NCBI GenBank assembly: GCA_900549105.1
Contig: URND01000004.1
Span: 7,645-71,644, forward strand
Source of the DNA: an uncultured Eubacteriales bacterium
GTDB lineage: Bacteria > Bacillota > Clostridia > Lachnospirales > Lachnospiraceae
Direction of reading: 5' to 3'
DNA length: 64,000 nucleotides
Part shown: one piece after another, positions 45,601 to 54,111 of the stretch
Layout of the letters: each line of letters begins with the position of its first letter
How positions within the stretch are numbered: position 1 is the first letter of the stretch
The notes under the pieces: model-generated
What the model saw: the letters and a program-made list of their open reading frames with translations, nothing else
What the model was told of the DNA's origin: nothing
Databases searched by the model: none
Translations under genes and position numbers: made by a program

Positions 45601-46495
45601 CGGTGCAGACCGGCTCCGCATGTTCCGGGTACTCTCTCAGACAAAGGGGCGGCAGCATTGTCCCTCCGCCGGAGCTTTCCTGCTTTTCGGACAAAGCCTG
45701 TAAAAGCTCCGCGCCGGAAACCGTCTGCTCTGCCGACAGCGCTGCGCCGACAGCCCCGGTAAACCGGGCTTTTTCCGGAATAATCAGTTCTGTCTCTTTC
45801 AGTGAAAATACATCCCGAATGGCCCGCACAACGCCGCTGTTGCAGGTCACTCCGCCGCAAAACACCACCGGTTTTTCCACCGGCAGAGATTTCACGATAA
45901 CCGCCTTATAATTCCGTATCATGGCATAGCAAAGCCCTAAAAGGATATCCTGCTTTAAAACGCCCTCCTGCTGCCGGTGAATAATATCTGTTTTAGCAAA
46001 TACGGCGCAGCGGCCGGAAAGTCTCGGTACTTCTCTGGCGCTCTCCACCAGCTTCGAATAATCTTCAATCTTCAGGCCGAGCCGCGACATCTGGTCCTCA
46101 AAAAAAGAACCGGTGCCGCCGGCACAATGTTCATTGACGGAAAAGGAGGGTGCTTTATCCTGCAGCAAGGTGATAAAACGTGCATTCTGGCTGCCGATAT
46201 CCATAATGGAACCAGTCTCAGGCACAAGAAAACCTACACCCATGGTCGCCGCAGGAATTTCCTCTGTCTGTGTCAGATTTGGAAACCTGTCCAACAAAGT
46301 CAACCGATTGCTCCCTGTAACGGAGGCCATGAAATGCTCCGGGAGCTCCATCTCTGAAAGCCCCCTCCGAAGCGTTTCCATCACCTGCCCATAATGAACC
46401 CCAAGCCAGGTTTTCCGGATATTCTGTTCCTCCATGAGAACCAGCTTTATCGTGCTGGTTCCCATATCTATTCCAAGTTTTATCATGGATGCCAC
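42632..46495 (-). CDS. Fused double acyl-CoA dehydratase activase with dehydratase-like C-terminus
   Basis: The 1287-residue protein has two BcrAD/BadFG-type ASKHA ATPase domains. The first starts KLGIDMGTSTIKLVLMEEQN and has HCAGGTGSFFEDQ and GRCAVF; the second (from about residue 306) starts CYLGIDIGSTSTDLVLMEED and has EIGGQDSKYI, CAAGTGSFVEEQ and ERCTVF. The Cys in C-A-x-G-T-G-S-F and the one in R-C-x-V-F are the [4Fe-4S] ligands of such activases. A DUF2229/HgdB-like part (about 620-1240) follows. Activases inject electrons into 2-hydroxyacyl-CoA dehydratases or double-cubane reductases; no separate dehydratase genes lie nearby. The start abuts the binding-protein gene stop. Confidence 0.88.
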   Translation of the reverse strand: MASMIKLGIDMGTSTIKLVLMEEQNIRKTWLGVHYGQVMETLRRGLSEMELPEHFMASVTGSNRLTLLDRFPNLTQTEEIPAATMGVGFLVPETGSIMDIGSQNARFITLLQDKAPSFSVNEHCAGGTGSFFEDQMSRLGLKIEDYSKLVESAREVPRLSGRCAVFAKTDIIHRQQEGVLKQDILLGLCYAMIRNYKAVIVKSLPVEKPVVFCGGVTCNSGVVRAIRDVFSLKETELIIPEKARFTGAVGAALSAEQTVSGAELLQALSEKQESSGGGTMLPPLCLREYPEHAEPVCTGKIPAEGCYLGIDIGSTSTDLVLMEEDGSLLDFQYLRTAGNPEGVVRQGLKNIEERFGAVHILGVGVTGSGRERIGRMMGADAVRDEITAQARAASFWAPDVDTVFEIGGQDSKYISLKNGQVVDFQMNKICAAGTGSFVEEQAARMGIPISEFGELALQGKAPCELSERCTVFIETAIVQAEAAGASIEDISAGLCHAIVKNYLYKVVANKPVGRKIVLQGGVAYNPGIVAAFQSAYGERISVSPVFAISGACGAALLAKEAVGERESSFLGFDFPADERTETVPDGEIRKNRAFYKKAGQMITSDYSGVREPGKKTIGVPLSLIVFKFFPMIQAFFRNLGYNVILSRPSNEETIRLSQQYARSETCYPVKLLYGHMAQLAAEKVDYIFMPLIRTIHHPHSHAVHNYACPYMQRAPRLVYETLELDKQGIRLLSPILDLDLGKKSMAEAMLGAGKELGFGKARCLPGLVKGAVAVQKNMEDTEELGRKLLASLKPQDKVLVLITRNYGLADPVLNMGIPELLLRQGYKVITLAHLPGMSLDLSSDYPHMYWPFGDHLLSGAKLIANHPQLYAVYLTNHGCGPDTLVAHMFKEEMGDKPYLHIEVDEHYSKVGIITRIEAFLNSISHRPPVKMPENFDIKQVCFRKANLKAAPVKERILLLPDLGPATGYLKYYFERRGIETGQMPPFDGESLRLGRAETTSKEYLPFPMLVGSCLRALETQPEEKLQFLIPFNYGADADGQYARAVRTVLDRRGYRNVDIIAPMLEEIPNSATDVSGLFHAVLAGDIAAALPEEDREKLSALYEYEELIEMAKRAGALGRQKKRILAAVGDPLCVTSLNEGILKRLEQEDNRVTPMPLSEMLLFLWMDNGTISADKLKKWEAELLDVSGYMGAASPFAPSLAALREIADRFLPAYAGNHGRYRFAKAISMGEMADAVLLLSPRYENTATVLELSSLNSRCSAPLFSISLDGDWDESSESRLRSFLYYC

Positions 46496-47602
46496 CTATC
46501 CTTCCTGTTTTGGCGGAATATAGTAAAAATCATCCTCCGGCATGGAGCCGCCAACCGCATCAGGATTTGACTCATACATAATTTTCAGAAATCCGGACAG
46601 TTTTTCTTTCATTTCCACCCCGGTAATCGTACAGATACTGCAGGCCGGAATGGCATCCACCGCAATCTCCGGATTTAAAAAGGTCTCATACTCTTCCGTC
46701 CAGGCCGCCGCCTCATCCAAATGGCTGAGCGTGTAATCTGTAGACTCTTTTGACAGATTCAAATACTCAATAACCGCCTGCTCATGTTCCTCGAGAAAGG
46801 CTTTCCGCACAATTGTCACCGTCGTCACCGACTCCGCGCCGCTCTCCAGATTCAATGAATCCCAGGCTTCTGTCACATCAATCGGCACAAGCAGACCGTC
46901 CACCAAAAGCTTCGCCACCTCAACAAAAGGCTGTGGAAGCAGCGCAACAGCCCCCGCTTCATCCTGAAGCAGATTCAATATTTCAAACGGTGTCGAGCGG
47001 AATGAGAAGTTCACATCCGAGAGGAGGTCATAATTTTCCAACAGATATTCGAATGTATATTCCGGCGGGCCGCCCTCGCCGATGGAGTACACGGTACGCC
47101 CCTTCAGATCCTCCATGGATTGAATAGTGGAATCCGTTGTCAGAATATACAAAAGCCCCATATTGCCGATGCTGATGACTTTAACTTCTTCATTCATATC
47201 TTTATTATTATAAAGTATGGCGCTGACATTGGATGGGCAGGTGATAATATCGTAATCGCCCTGATTCAGTTTTGCCGAGAGGGCTGAATAATCAATACCC
47301 TCCACAGTGAAACTGTAATTATTATAGGTGTTGCCCTCTTTTGCCTCGTGAATCATATAGCCAAGTCCCATCGACGGCGGTCCCATGATCAGTCCCACGT
47401 TCACATCAGTGGCTTCGCTGCTTCCCATCAGTTCCCGGCTCTCCGCTTCGGTTTCCCCGACTGTTTCGGTCCCACCGGCAGATTCCGCTTCCCCGGCGGA
47501 TGAATTTCCGGCCCCGGTATCTTTTGGGCCGCCGCAGCCGCAGAGCATCAGCGCCGCCATTACGGCGGACAGGCATCCGATAATCCCCGTTTTTATTCTC
47601 AT
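46496..47602 (-). CDS. ABC transporter substrate-binding lipoprotein (NMT1/SsuA-like)
   Basis: From the ATG at 47602 (AAGGAG six bases upstream; ATGA overlap with the surface-protein stop) the product has 368 residues. It begins with a lipoprotein signal ending ALMLCGCG, a Ser/Gly/Glu linker (residues 25-55), then a type II periplasmic-binding fold: VNVGLIMGPPSMGLGYMIHE, QGDYDIITCPSNVSAILYNN, DLKGRTVYSIGEGG and EAGAVALLPQPFVEV. This matches the SsuA/NMT1/THI5 group, which binds sulfonates, nitrate or pyrimidine-like compounds; the ligand is unknown. Permease and ATPase are encoded upstream at 53114 and 51821. Confidence 0.88.
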   Translation of the reverse strand: MRIKTGIIGCLSAVMAALMLCGCGGPKDTGAGNSSAGEAESAGGTETVGETEAESRELMGSSEATDVNVGLIMGPPSMGLGYMIHEAKEGNTYNNYSFTVEGIDYSALSAKLNQGDYDIITCPSNVSAILYNNKDMNEEVKVISIGNMGLLYILTTDSTIQSMEDLKGRTVYSIGEGGPPEYTFEYLLENYDLLSDVNFSFRSTPFEILNLLQDEAGAVALLPQPFVEVAKLLVDGLLVPIDVTEAWDSLNLESGAESVTTVTIVRKAFLEEHEQAVIEYLNLSKESTDYTLSHLDEAAAWTEEYETFLNPEIAVDAIPACSICTITGVEMKEKLSGFLKIMYESNPDAVGGSMPEDDFYYIPPKQEG

Positions 47603-50600
47603 AATTTCTCCTTTCTGGATTGTACCGCAATTCCTGCCAAAGCAAGGATGGAAATCAGACACAATGCGGCCATACCGTTCACCGGCGTTTCATCTCCGGT
47701 CGCAACAGCCCCGTTTTGCCCGACAGAAACCAGCTTAGTGCCGGTTCTTGTTGCGACGCCGGAAAGATTCAATTGAAAAGTTGCCGGCCATGTATGATCC
47801 CGGTCGAAGCCCGAAATGGACATAGCCAGATCACCCATCTGGAGCTGAACGGTACAACTCTTGGTGATTACGCTGTTCGGGTCTTCAAGGATGCCCAGAT
47901 CCACCGTAATGCTTGTAAGATTTCCGCTGCCATCGGTCGCATAGTCCACAATGTTCAGACCGGAAATGCTCTGAATCGTCATTACCTTAGACTGAATACA
48001 AATCGGAACCGTCACTCTGGCACGGCCGTCGGCATCCACAACTAAAGTCGCATTAGCATCTACCGGGTCCTTCGGCGGAAAACTTGAGTTTGTAATATGC
48101 GGATTCATCGGCAGGCCCGTGTCCGCTTTCTCAAACCAGATGTTGCAGGCCACTGTATAAGTACCCGCCTGCAGCAGATTCACCTGCACTTCTTTTACGC
48201 CTTCTTTCACCGTAAACTTTGAAGAAGCGCTGCCGCCCTTAAAGGCGAAATCCACCTGATGTTCTCCCGTTGTAAGTCCATTCAGATAGTTGGCATTTAA
48301 GGTGATTTTTGTTTCTCCTGAAACGGTATAATAACTTCCGTCCAATTCTTTTCCGTCAACAAGCACTTTCAGAAGTTCATTTGCTTTAGCTTCCAGCTCA
48401 AAACTTAAACCTGCATTGGAACCATATTCCCATGACTGATTATTTCCCGCTTTCAGTACCGGCGCTGTCGGTTTCTCTTCCGGTTTTGACGGATTGGAAG
48501 GATTTGACGGTTCTGACGGATTCCCGGACTGTCCCGGTAATTTAACATCGGTGCTGTCGGAAAGTTTCTTTGCCGAAGCAAAATCTACGCCCAGGCGCAG
48601 CGGAACATTCCAGTTTGTCTCCAGCAGTGTCGGAAATTCCACACAGTCCCCAAACTGATAAGTGCCGGATTCATCTCCGAGTTTTACATAAATCCGGGTG
48701 ATGCGGCCATCTCGTCCAACCCCGTTATTACCCTCATAGCGGGCATTATCCTTTTCAGTGGCCAGCACAGTCACATTGTTTCCACTCTCAATCGCCTGAA
48801 GTGTAAATACCGGATTCGTCACATCCAAAATAATCGTACGGCTGCCATCCTCCCCGACAACAAGTTTCGCATTGTCAGCCACAGGAGTATTCGGTATCCC
48901 CGTAACGCCGCCGATACCCAGTGGATTGGCCGGATTTGTCAGATAAGCGGTCACACCGGTAAGCTGGGTATTCAATTCGCCCGGCAGATACAGATTTGAG
49001 GTAATCTGATAAGTTCCAGGCGCCAGTGTTTTTTCAGAAGGGTTTTCCGGTTTTTCACTCTCCTGAGGCTTGTCAGATTCCTGCGGTTTTTCGGATTCCT
49101 GCGGTTTTTCGGATTCCTGCGGTTTTTCAGTTTCTTTTTCGTTAATTTTTAAATCGCCGGCTACATAGCGGAATACATAGTTTTTCGCGCTGCCGCCCTC
49201 CGGAGTCAGGGTGAATCTGTCACCCTCCTGCCATGAAGTCGGAGCCTTAATTTCCGGCGCCTCATAGTCCTCTGCTGTCTCCGGCGTCTCTCCGTTCACA
49301 AAGCCGGTGACAGACAGCTTCAGCTTCGGCACGCCATCTTTATCAATGGTCTCGCCGGCATAAGTCACAGTTAATACCGCCGGGGCAATCTCCCACTTCA
49401 CCGGGTCCGCCTCATGACTTCCGTTTTTAAAGAGCTTTGTCGAATCTATTGCCACACAACTTATTGTCGTATACTCGCCCACCTCTGTCTGATACGGTGA
49501 ATCATAAGATTTATTTCCCTCATCCAGAGTCGCCCACTGAGCATATTCTATATCCAGGCCATACTGCTTCTGTCCATTATATACCAGATTGTCTAATGCC
49601 TTCGGCATTTCCAGGCATGGTTCATATATATGAATTGTTTTATCCGGATAACTGAATTGATAATTCTTTGCCGTTCCCTCCTGGATTTCCAGTTCAAAAG
49701 AATCGCCTTCATTTAATTTGCTCACATCCGGGAGCACCAATTTCGGGGCTGTATAACCGTCTGCTGTTTCCGCCGTCTCGTCTTTTACAAAGCCGGTGAC
49801 TCTCAGGCGAATCCCGTTAATGTCCTTGCTCCATACATTGTTTCCAACTTCCACTCCTTCATAAGTGACATTGAGCACCGCTTTCTCGATTTTCCATTCC
49901 TTAACGAGCGTGTCCCCCTCGGTTTCCGCCCATTTAATTCCCATTGCTTTTGCATCATCCGTGAGTTTAAAGGTTATCGGATAAGTTCCCGCATCTGTAG
50001 CGATGCCGCCATTTTCTATCGTATAATAATTGCTGTCCGGAGTAAGCCACTTGCCGACCCCATCATATGTATAATTCGTAATTTTCGGCGTGATTGTTCC
50101 CTCAGCGCCCTCCGCCAGATAGGCAATCGGTTTATCTGCGCTTCCTTCTTTTCCTGTTGCTCCCAAATAGAGGGCCGTAAATCTCGCTTTGGCCTCTTCT
50201 TCACTTAAAGACCGGGGGAAATAATCCACTGCTGCCACGCCGTCTGCAATCTGTGCATCCAGTTTGGTCATCTGCTTCCCTCCATCGCCATAATCCATGA
50301 CAAAGTAAAAAGCACTGCTATCATCCATAACCGGAACTCTGGCCGTAACCTGACCCATGTCCGGTTTCCATAACGCCCATGCATTCTTAACTACAAAAGT
50401 GCCAAATACGGCCTTATTATAAATTGAGGCAGCATAGGCCGCCTTGAAAACGGTTCCATCCGTATCTATCTTGCGAACCATGAGATTTATTTGTTCCATC
50501 ATACTTTCCTGAAACATACCCACGGTCTTTCCGTTTTCATCCGGCGCAGAAATCGCCGTGACCTCGATGCCGGTAGCATCATCTGTCATTGTTTTGGACA

Positions 50601-51672
50601 GCCATTCATCCTTTTTCTCATCCACCGGAATTGTCGAAAGGTCAACCTCTAAGGTAAGAGCAATATCACCTGCCGGCGCTAATGTCAGGCCGAGAGGCAG
50701 CGCGTAAAGGCTGCTGCCGGAAAATGTATAGGCGGCCACGCCGCCGGAAAGCTCCGTTTTTCCCAGGGTAGCTTCCATCAGATAAATACGGCCGTTTATG
50801 CTGTTTTTTCCATGGGAATAAATTTTATTCAACCGAGCAGCCGTGTAGGCCAGATTGGATGACATGCCAATGGACTGGGTCGTAAAAATCGGATTCTGAA
50901 TCGGCAGCTTTACAGTCACCGTGCCATCCTCAGCCACCACCAGTGTTGCATTATCAGCCATCGGAGTCGTCGGAGCCGCAGCCTGAACTGTGGATGGATT
51001 CGTATGCGGGTCATCCGCATCTATAGCAGGTGTAGTGGCATCCGGGCCGAAAGGATTGTTCGGATTATTGCAATATACCGTAACTCCGCTGAGAACCGGA
51101 TTGTATTGTCCCGGCATACTCAGATTTGCAGTCACCGTATAAGTACCCGCCTTATAATTGGATTCTTTCCATGCGCCGGAAAAACTGCTCTTATCCCCGA
51201 CAGTTTCGCTGGAAGTCGTTACTGTTCCGGCCCGGCTTGCCGCTGCTCGGGCCTGCGCCTCTGTCTCAGCCGCCGCTTCTGTTTCAGAACTCTGTTGGCT
51301 TTCCGGGGCCGTTGCACTCTCCGGAGCTGTCGCGCTCTCCGAGACTGTTTCTGTCTCCGGAGCCGTTGTGCTCTCCGAAACCGCTGCACTCTCCGGAGCC
51401 GTTGCGCTCTCCGAGACTGTTTCTGTCTCCGGAGCTGTCGCGCTCTCCGAAACTGTCTCCGTCTCCGGAATGACTGTACTCTCCAAAATTGTTACCGCTT
51501 CTGAAGCCTCTGTGTTCTCAGAAGTTGTCGCCGTTTCTGAAACTGTCCGGACTTCCTGCTCTGGTTCCGCCGCATAGGAATACCCGGCAGAAACGGCCCC
51601 TACAAAAAGAAACAACGCCATTCCCAGAGAAAGCATCCGCTTCACTGCATTTTGTTTACTTAAAAACTTCAT
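47599..51672 (-). CDS. Large cell-surface protein with three NEAT-like modules and two MBG-like repeats
   Basis: The 1357-residue protein has an N-terminal signal peptide ([20 protein letters not shown]), a Ser/Thr/Glu/Pro repeat region (about 40-145), and three related beta-rich modules near residues 165, 905 and 1180 with the pattern A-G-T-Y-x-(V/I)-x-x-N-(L/I), A-D/N-N-A-x-L-V-V-x-x-D-G and N-P-x-F-T-x-Q-(S/A)-I. These resemble NEAT-type domains, many of which bind haem, but this is a tentative reading. Two MBG-like repeats (about 610-690, 770-860) lie between. The C-terminus has [11 protein letters not shown], a hydrophobic helix and SRKEKL: a sortase-like tail without LPXTG. SD AAAGGAG precedes the start. 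Confidence 0.75.
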   Translation of the reverse strand: MKFLSKQNAVKRMLSLGMALFLFVGAVSAGYSYAAEPEQEVRTVSETATTSENTEASEAVTILESTVIPETETVSESATAPETETVSESATAPESAAVSESTTAPETETVSESATAPESATAPESQQSSETEAAAETEAQARAAASRAGTVTTSSETVGDKSSFSGAWKESNYKAGTYTVTANLSMPGQYNPVLSGVTVYCNNPNNPFGPDATTPAIDADDPHTNPSTVQAAAPTTPMADNATLVVAEDGTVTVKLPIQNPIFTTQSIGMSSNLAYTAARLNKIYSHGKNSINGRIYLMEATLGKTELSGGVAAYTFSGSSLYALPLGLTLAPAGDIALTLEVDLSTIPVDEKKDEWLSKTMTDDATGIEVTAISAPDENGKTVGMFQESMMEQINLMVRKIDTDGTVFKAAYAASIYNKAVFGTFVVKNAWALWKPDMGQVTARVPVMDDSSAFYFVMDYGDGGKQMTKLDAQIADGVAAVDYFPRSLSEEEAKARFTALYLGATGKEGSADKPIAYLAEGAEGTITPKITNYTYDGVGKWLTPDSNYYTIENGGIATDAGTYPITFKLTDDAKAMGIKWAETEGDTLVKEWKIEKAVLNVTYEGVEVGNNVWSKDINGIRLRVTGFVKDETAETADGYTAPKLVLPDVSKLNEGDSFELEIQEGTAKNYQFSYPDKTIHIYEPCLEMPKALDNLVYNGQKQYGLDIEYAQWATLDEGNKSYDSPYQTEVGEYTTISCVAIDSTKLFKNGSHEADPVKWEIAPAVLTVTYAGETIDKDGVPKLKLSVTGFVNGETPETAEDYEAPEIKAPTSWQEGDRFTLTPEGGSAKNYVFRYVAGDLKINEKETEKPQESEKPQESEKPQESDKPQESEKPENPSEKTLAPGTYQITSNLYLPGELNTQLTGVTAYLTNPANPLGIGGVTGIPNTPVADNAKLVVGEDGSRTIILDVTNPVFTLQAIESGNNVTVLATEKDNARYEGNNGVGRDGRITRIYVKLGDESGTYQFGDCVEFPTLLETNWNVPLRLGVDFASAKKLSDSTDVKLPGQSGNPSEPSNPSNPSKPEEKPTAPVLKAGNNQSWEYGSNAGLSFELEAKANELLKVLVDGKELDGSYYTVSGETKITLNANYLNGLTTGEHQVDFAFKGGSASSKFTVKEGVKEVQVNLLQAGTYTVACNIWFEKADTGLPMNPHITNSSFPPKDPVDANATLVVDADGRARVTVPICIQSKVMTIQSISGLNIVDYATDGSGNLTSITVDLGILEDPNSVITKSCTVQLQMGDLAMSISGFDRDHTWPATFQLNLSGVATRTGTKLVSVGQNGAVATGDETPVNGMAALCLISILALAGIAVQSRKEKL
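49056..49128. repeat. Tandem 18-base repeat in surface-protein gene
   Basis: Four successive copies of an 18-base unit (core GATTCCTGCGGTTTTTCG on the plus strand) encode K-P-Q-E-S-E/D repeats that form a charged linker between the MBG-like repeats and the second NEAT-like module. Such repeats vary in copy number by slippage. Confidence 0.75.
51284..51480. repeat. Ser/Thr/Glu/Pro repeat tract in surface-protein gene
   Basis: Imperfect direct repeats of units like CTCTCCGGAGC and CTCTCCGAGACTGTTTC encode [12 protein letters not shown] units after the signal peptide. The protein part is a likely unstructured, possibly wall-spanning stalk. Confidence 0.7.
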
Positions 51673-51700
51673 ACCTCTGCTCCTTTACTTTAATTTTGTA

Positions 51701-51722
51701 TTGGTTAGATATTGCTAACCAA
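51701..51722. promoter_or_regulatory. Palindromic operator before surface-protein operon
   Basis: TTGGTTAG-N6-CTAACCAA is a perfect 8+8 palindrome with the 22-base half-site spacing of Crp/Fnr operators. It lies 29-50 bases upstream of the surface-protein start, overlapping the expected promoter. A related site is at 53902. The Crp-like domain encoded at 51821 is the obvious candidate to bind it. Confidence 0.65.
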
Positions 51723-51820
51723 TGGTTTATTTTTTTGGAGCGCTTTTGCGCCCCAAATCGAAATCAGCATATCAAATTCTTGTATTTTTGTCTGTTGCCG
51801 CAGCAAATTTTCCTCAAACT

Positions 51821-53104
51821 CTAAAAATTTTCTTTGTCCTGGAGGAGTTTTACCCGCTTTCCATTTACCTTCAGCACCCCCTCTTCCTTCATACGGGACA
51901 GTTCCCGGCTGAAGGCGGAACGGTTCACATTCAAATACTGGGCCAATTCCTTATGACTGAAAGAGATTTGTCTCCAGCCGTTGGAATCCTCCTTCAGCGT
52001 GTGAAGGTACATAAGAATTCTTGCCCTCAGACGCGGCTCGGAGAGGAGCTGATTTTTAACGTTCAAAATCCCCACTTTAGCAGACATTTCCTTTAATAAA
52101 TTCCGCATCAGAATAGAAACGCCGTCCTCCCTCTCCCGCTCCAAAATACCGGCCGCCGGAAGAAAAAGGATACGCGCCGGGGTAATCGCCCGAATCTCCG
52201 CCCAACTAAACTGTCCGCCAAAGGCTACCGCTTCCCCAAAACAACTTCCTGCATGGAATTGCTGGATAATCTGCGGTTCATCCCTGGAAATGTTTGTGGC
52301 CTGAATACTTCCCTTTAACACAATTCCCATAGCCGTATACTGCTCATTCTGCTCCCAGATAATATCCTGCTCCCGATATTTCCGCTCATAACCGTGGAGT
52401 CCGGCAATAAGCGCTTCACACTGTTCCGGCGCTACCCCGTCAAAGATTTTCAGGCTGCATAAAATTTCTTCCCTGGAAACTTCCGGTTCCTCCAGTGCAG
52501 CTTCTTCCTCTCCCTTCTCCCCCTGAACATCCTCCATACGCAAGGTTTCCGCTCCCAAAAGAGCGGCGTCATCCACACCGTGGGTTGCAATGAGCAGCGT
52601 ACGTCCGCGGCGCATATTCAGAATGTAGGAAATGACTTCCATTCGGGTTTTCCGGTCCAGACCGGTGAAGGGCTCGTCCAAGATCACCATCCGGCTGGAG
52701 TAATGAATGGCCCTGGCTAACGCAACCCGCCGTTTCATTCCGCCGGAAAGTTGGGAAACCGGCTGATTCAGACAGTTTTCCGGAAGAATCTGGCAAAGCT
52801 CCTCCGCCAACTCTTTGCGATTGCTTTTTCCCTCGCAGACAAGAGCAACGTTTTCCACCGCCGTCAGGGGCTGGCAAAGCCTGTCCTCCTGAAACATCGC
52901 CGAAATCTCGCCCGGCGAAATACCTTCAATCGTGCCGGAATCCGCCGCCTCTCTTCCGAGAAGAATCCTCAGCAGCGTTGTTTTTCCCATGCCCGAGGGG
53001 CCCATCAGACAGTAAATTCTGTCATCTTCCAAAGTCATATCGACGCCGCGAAGCACCTTTTTTTCTCCAAAGGCTTTCTTTAATTGTTTGATTTGAATCG
53101 ACAT
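51821..53104 (-). CDS. ABC transporter ATPase fused to Crp/Fnr-type regulator
   Basis: The 427-residue protein has two parts. Residues 1-205 are an ABC ATPase with Walker A GPSGMGKTT, a glutamine loop (AMFQEDRL), signature LSGGMKRR, Walker B RMVILDEPF and switch His in IATHGVDD. Residues about 220-340 are a cyclic-nucleotide-binding-like barrel (KYREQDIIWEQNEQYTAMGI, GSCFGEAVAFGG) and 350-420 a Crp-type winged helix (ISFSHKELAQYLNVNRSAFS). Both parts look complete. It follows the permease by 9 bases. The fusion could link transport activity directly to transcription. The effector site lacks a clear cAMP Arg-Ser pair. Confidence 0.88.
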   Translation of the reverse strand: MSIQIKQLKKAFGEKKVLRGVDMTLEDDRIYCLMGPSGMGKTTLLRILLGREAADSGTIEGISPGEISAMFQEDRLCQPLTAVENVALVCEGKSNRKELAEELCQILPENCLNQPVSQLSGGMKRRVALARAIHYSSRMVILDEPFTGLDRKTRMEVISYILNMRRGRTLLIATHGVDDAALLGAETLRMEDVQGEKGEEEAALEEPEVSREEILCSLKIFDGVAPEQCEALIAGLHGYERKYREQDIIWEQNEQYTAMGIVLKGSIQATNISRDEPQIIQQFHAGSCFGEAVAFGGQFSWAEIRAITPARILFLPAAGILEREREDGVSILMRNLLKEMSAKVGILNVKNQLLSEPRLRARILMYLHTLKEDSNGWRQISFSHKELAQYLNVNRSAFSRELSRMKEEGVLKVNGKRVKLLQDKENF

Positions 53105-53113
53105 AATTCCCTC

Positions 53114-53884
53114 CTACTTTGTCAATAAGCTGCCCGCCGGACGATTAAACCGCCGCAGGCAAAACAAAAAGATTTTTTCAAACAATACGCTCAGCAGAAT
53201 GACCACAAGGGTCCATGCAAACAGATTTCCCGTCTGCAAATAAGATTTTGCCGCATACATTTCCCGTCCAATGGACGGCTTCGGCGTGGCGATAACCTCC
53301 GCCATAATCCCGGATTTCCAGCTCATTCCCAAAGCCACTTTACAACCGCTCAGCAAAAAAGGCATGAAAGCCGGGCGGTAAATATAGCAGAGTTTCTTCC
53401 AGGAAGATAGCCGGAAAGTTTCCGACATTTCCAGCATTTCGCGGTCCACATGTAAAAAACCGGTCAGAGTGTTGGTGTAAATCAAAGGAAGTACGATTAA
53501 AAAAGATAAATAAATTGTCAAAAGCTGATTTCCAACCCAAATAAGAAGCATAATAACAAAAGAAATCATCGGAACTGTTTTTAAAAGGGACATCACCGGT
53601 TCCAGGAAATCCCGAAGGAGGCGGTATCGATAACAAAGCACTGCCAGCAAGAAACCAGCCATAAAAGACAGCAGAAAACCCGCCGCAATACGCAGGAATG
53701 AGGCTGCGCAGATATACCAGAAATCTATCTGCTTCATCTGATAAAGCAAGTTTTCTATAATATGCATCGGCCCTACCAATATAATGCGATTATTTACCAC
53801 CCGATCTGCCGCCTCCCAAAGCGCCAGCCAGAACAAAATAATCAAACCGGATTTCCAATAATTTTTCTCATTTTCTTTTTTCAT
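53114..53884 (-). CDS. ABC transporter permease (SsuC/TauC-like)
   Basis: The 256-residue protein has six membrane helices and the EAA-loop region (SWKSGIMAEVIATPKPSIGR EMY split around the conserved Gly), typical of BPD_transp_1 permeases for nitrate, sulfonate, taurine or thiamine-precursor uptake. It is the first gene of the permease-ATPase operon, with SD GGAG and a palindrome 18-39 bases upstream. The matching binding protein is encoded in the next operon at 46496. Confidence 0.9.
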   Translation of the reverse strand: MKKENEKNYWKSGLIILFWLALWEAADRVVNNRIILVGPMHIIENLLYQMKQIDFWYICAASFLRIAAGFLLSFMAGFLLAVLCYRYRLLRDFLEPVMSLLKTVPMISFVIMLLIWVGNQLLTIYLSFLIVLPLIYTNTLTGFLHVDREMLEMSETFRLSSWKKLCYIYRPAFMPFLLSGCKVALGMSWKSGIMAEVIATPKPSIGREMYAAKSYLQTGNLFAWTLVVILLSVLFEKIFLFCLRRFNRPAGSLLTK

Positions 53885-53901
53885 TTTGTTTTCTCCGCCT
53901 T

Positions 53902-53923
53902 TAAATTAGCTATAACTAACCCA
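53902..53923. promoter_or_regulatory. Second palindrome, before permease-ATPase operon
   Basis: TAAATTAG-N6-CTAACCCA shares TTAG and CTAACC and the same half-site spacing with the perfect palindrome at 51701. It lies 18-39 bases before the permease start. Two such sites before two operons of one transporter suggest shared control, probably by the Crp-like half of the ATPase. Confidence 0.55.
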
Positions 53924-54019
53924 TTGTTATTTAAAAAGCACATCCCTGTGCTGTTTTCAAAAGTATCCTATCACATTTTTTGCAGACTGTCAGTTGCCAC
54001 GGCAACATTTTAAAAATAA

Positions 54020-54070
54020 GCAAAAACTTCCCTCGAGAATCTTGAAACGATTCTTTCGGAAAGTTTTTTG
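54020..54070 (-). terminator. Terminator after C39-like gene (hairpin family copy 2)
   Basis: This copy matches the hairpin at 42557 in its outer arm (GCAAAAACTT) and in the loop AATCTTGAAACGATT, but the inner stem differs with paired changes (GAATC/GATTC here, AAATC/GATTT there). Read on the minus strand it ends in a T-rich tract, about 40 bases after the peptidase gene. Confidence 0.75.
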
Positions 54071-54111
54071 TTTTGTGATATTTGATTCTGTGATATTCAA
54101 TGTTATAGAAC

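Noticed and set aside
49056..51480. Short regular repeats that could suggest a CRISPR array
   Set aside because: They are in-frame coding repeats without unique spacers, inside a surface-protein gene.
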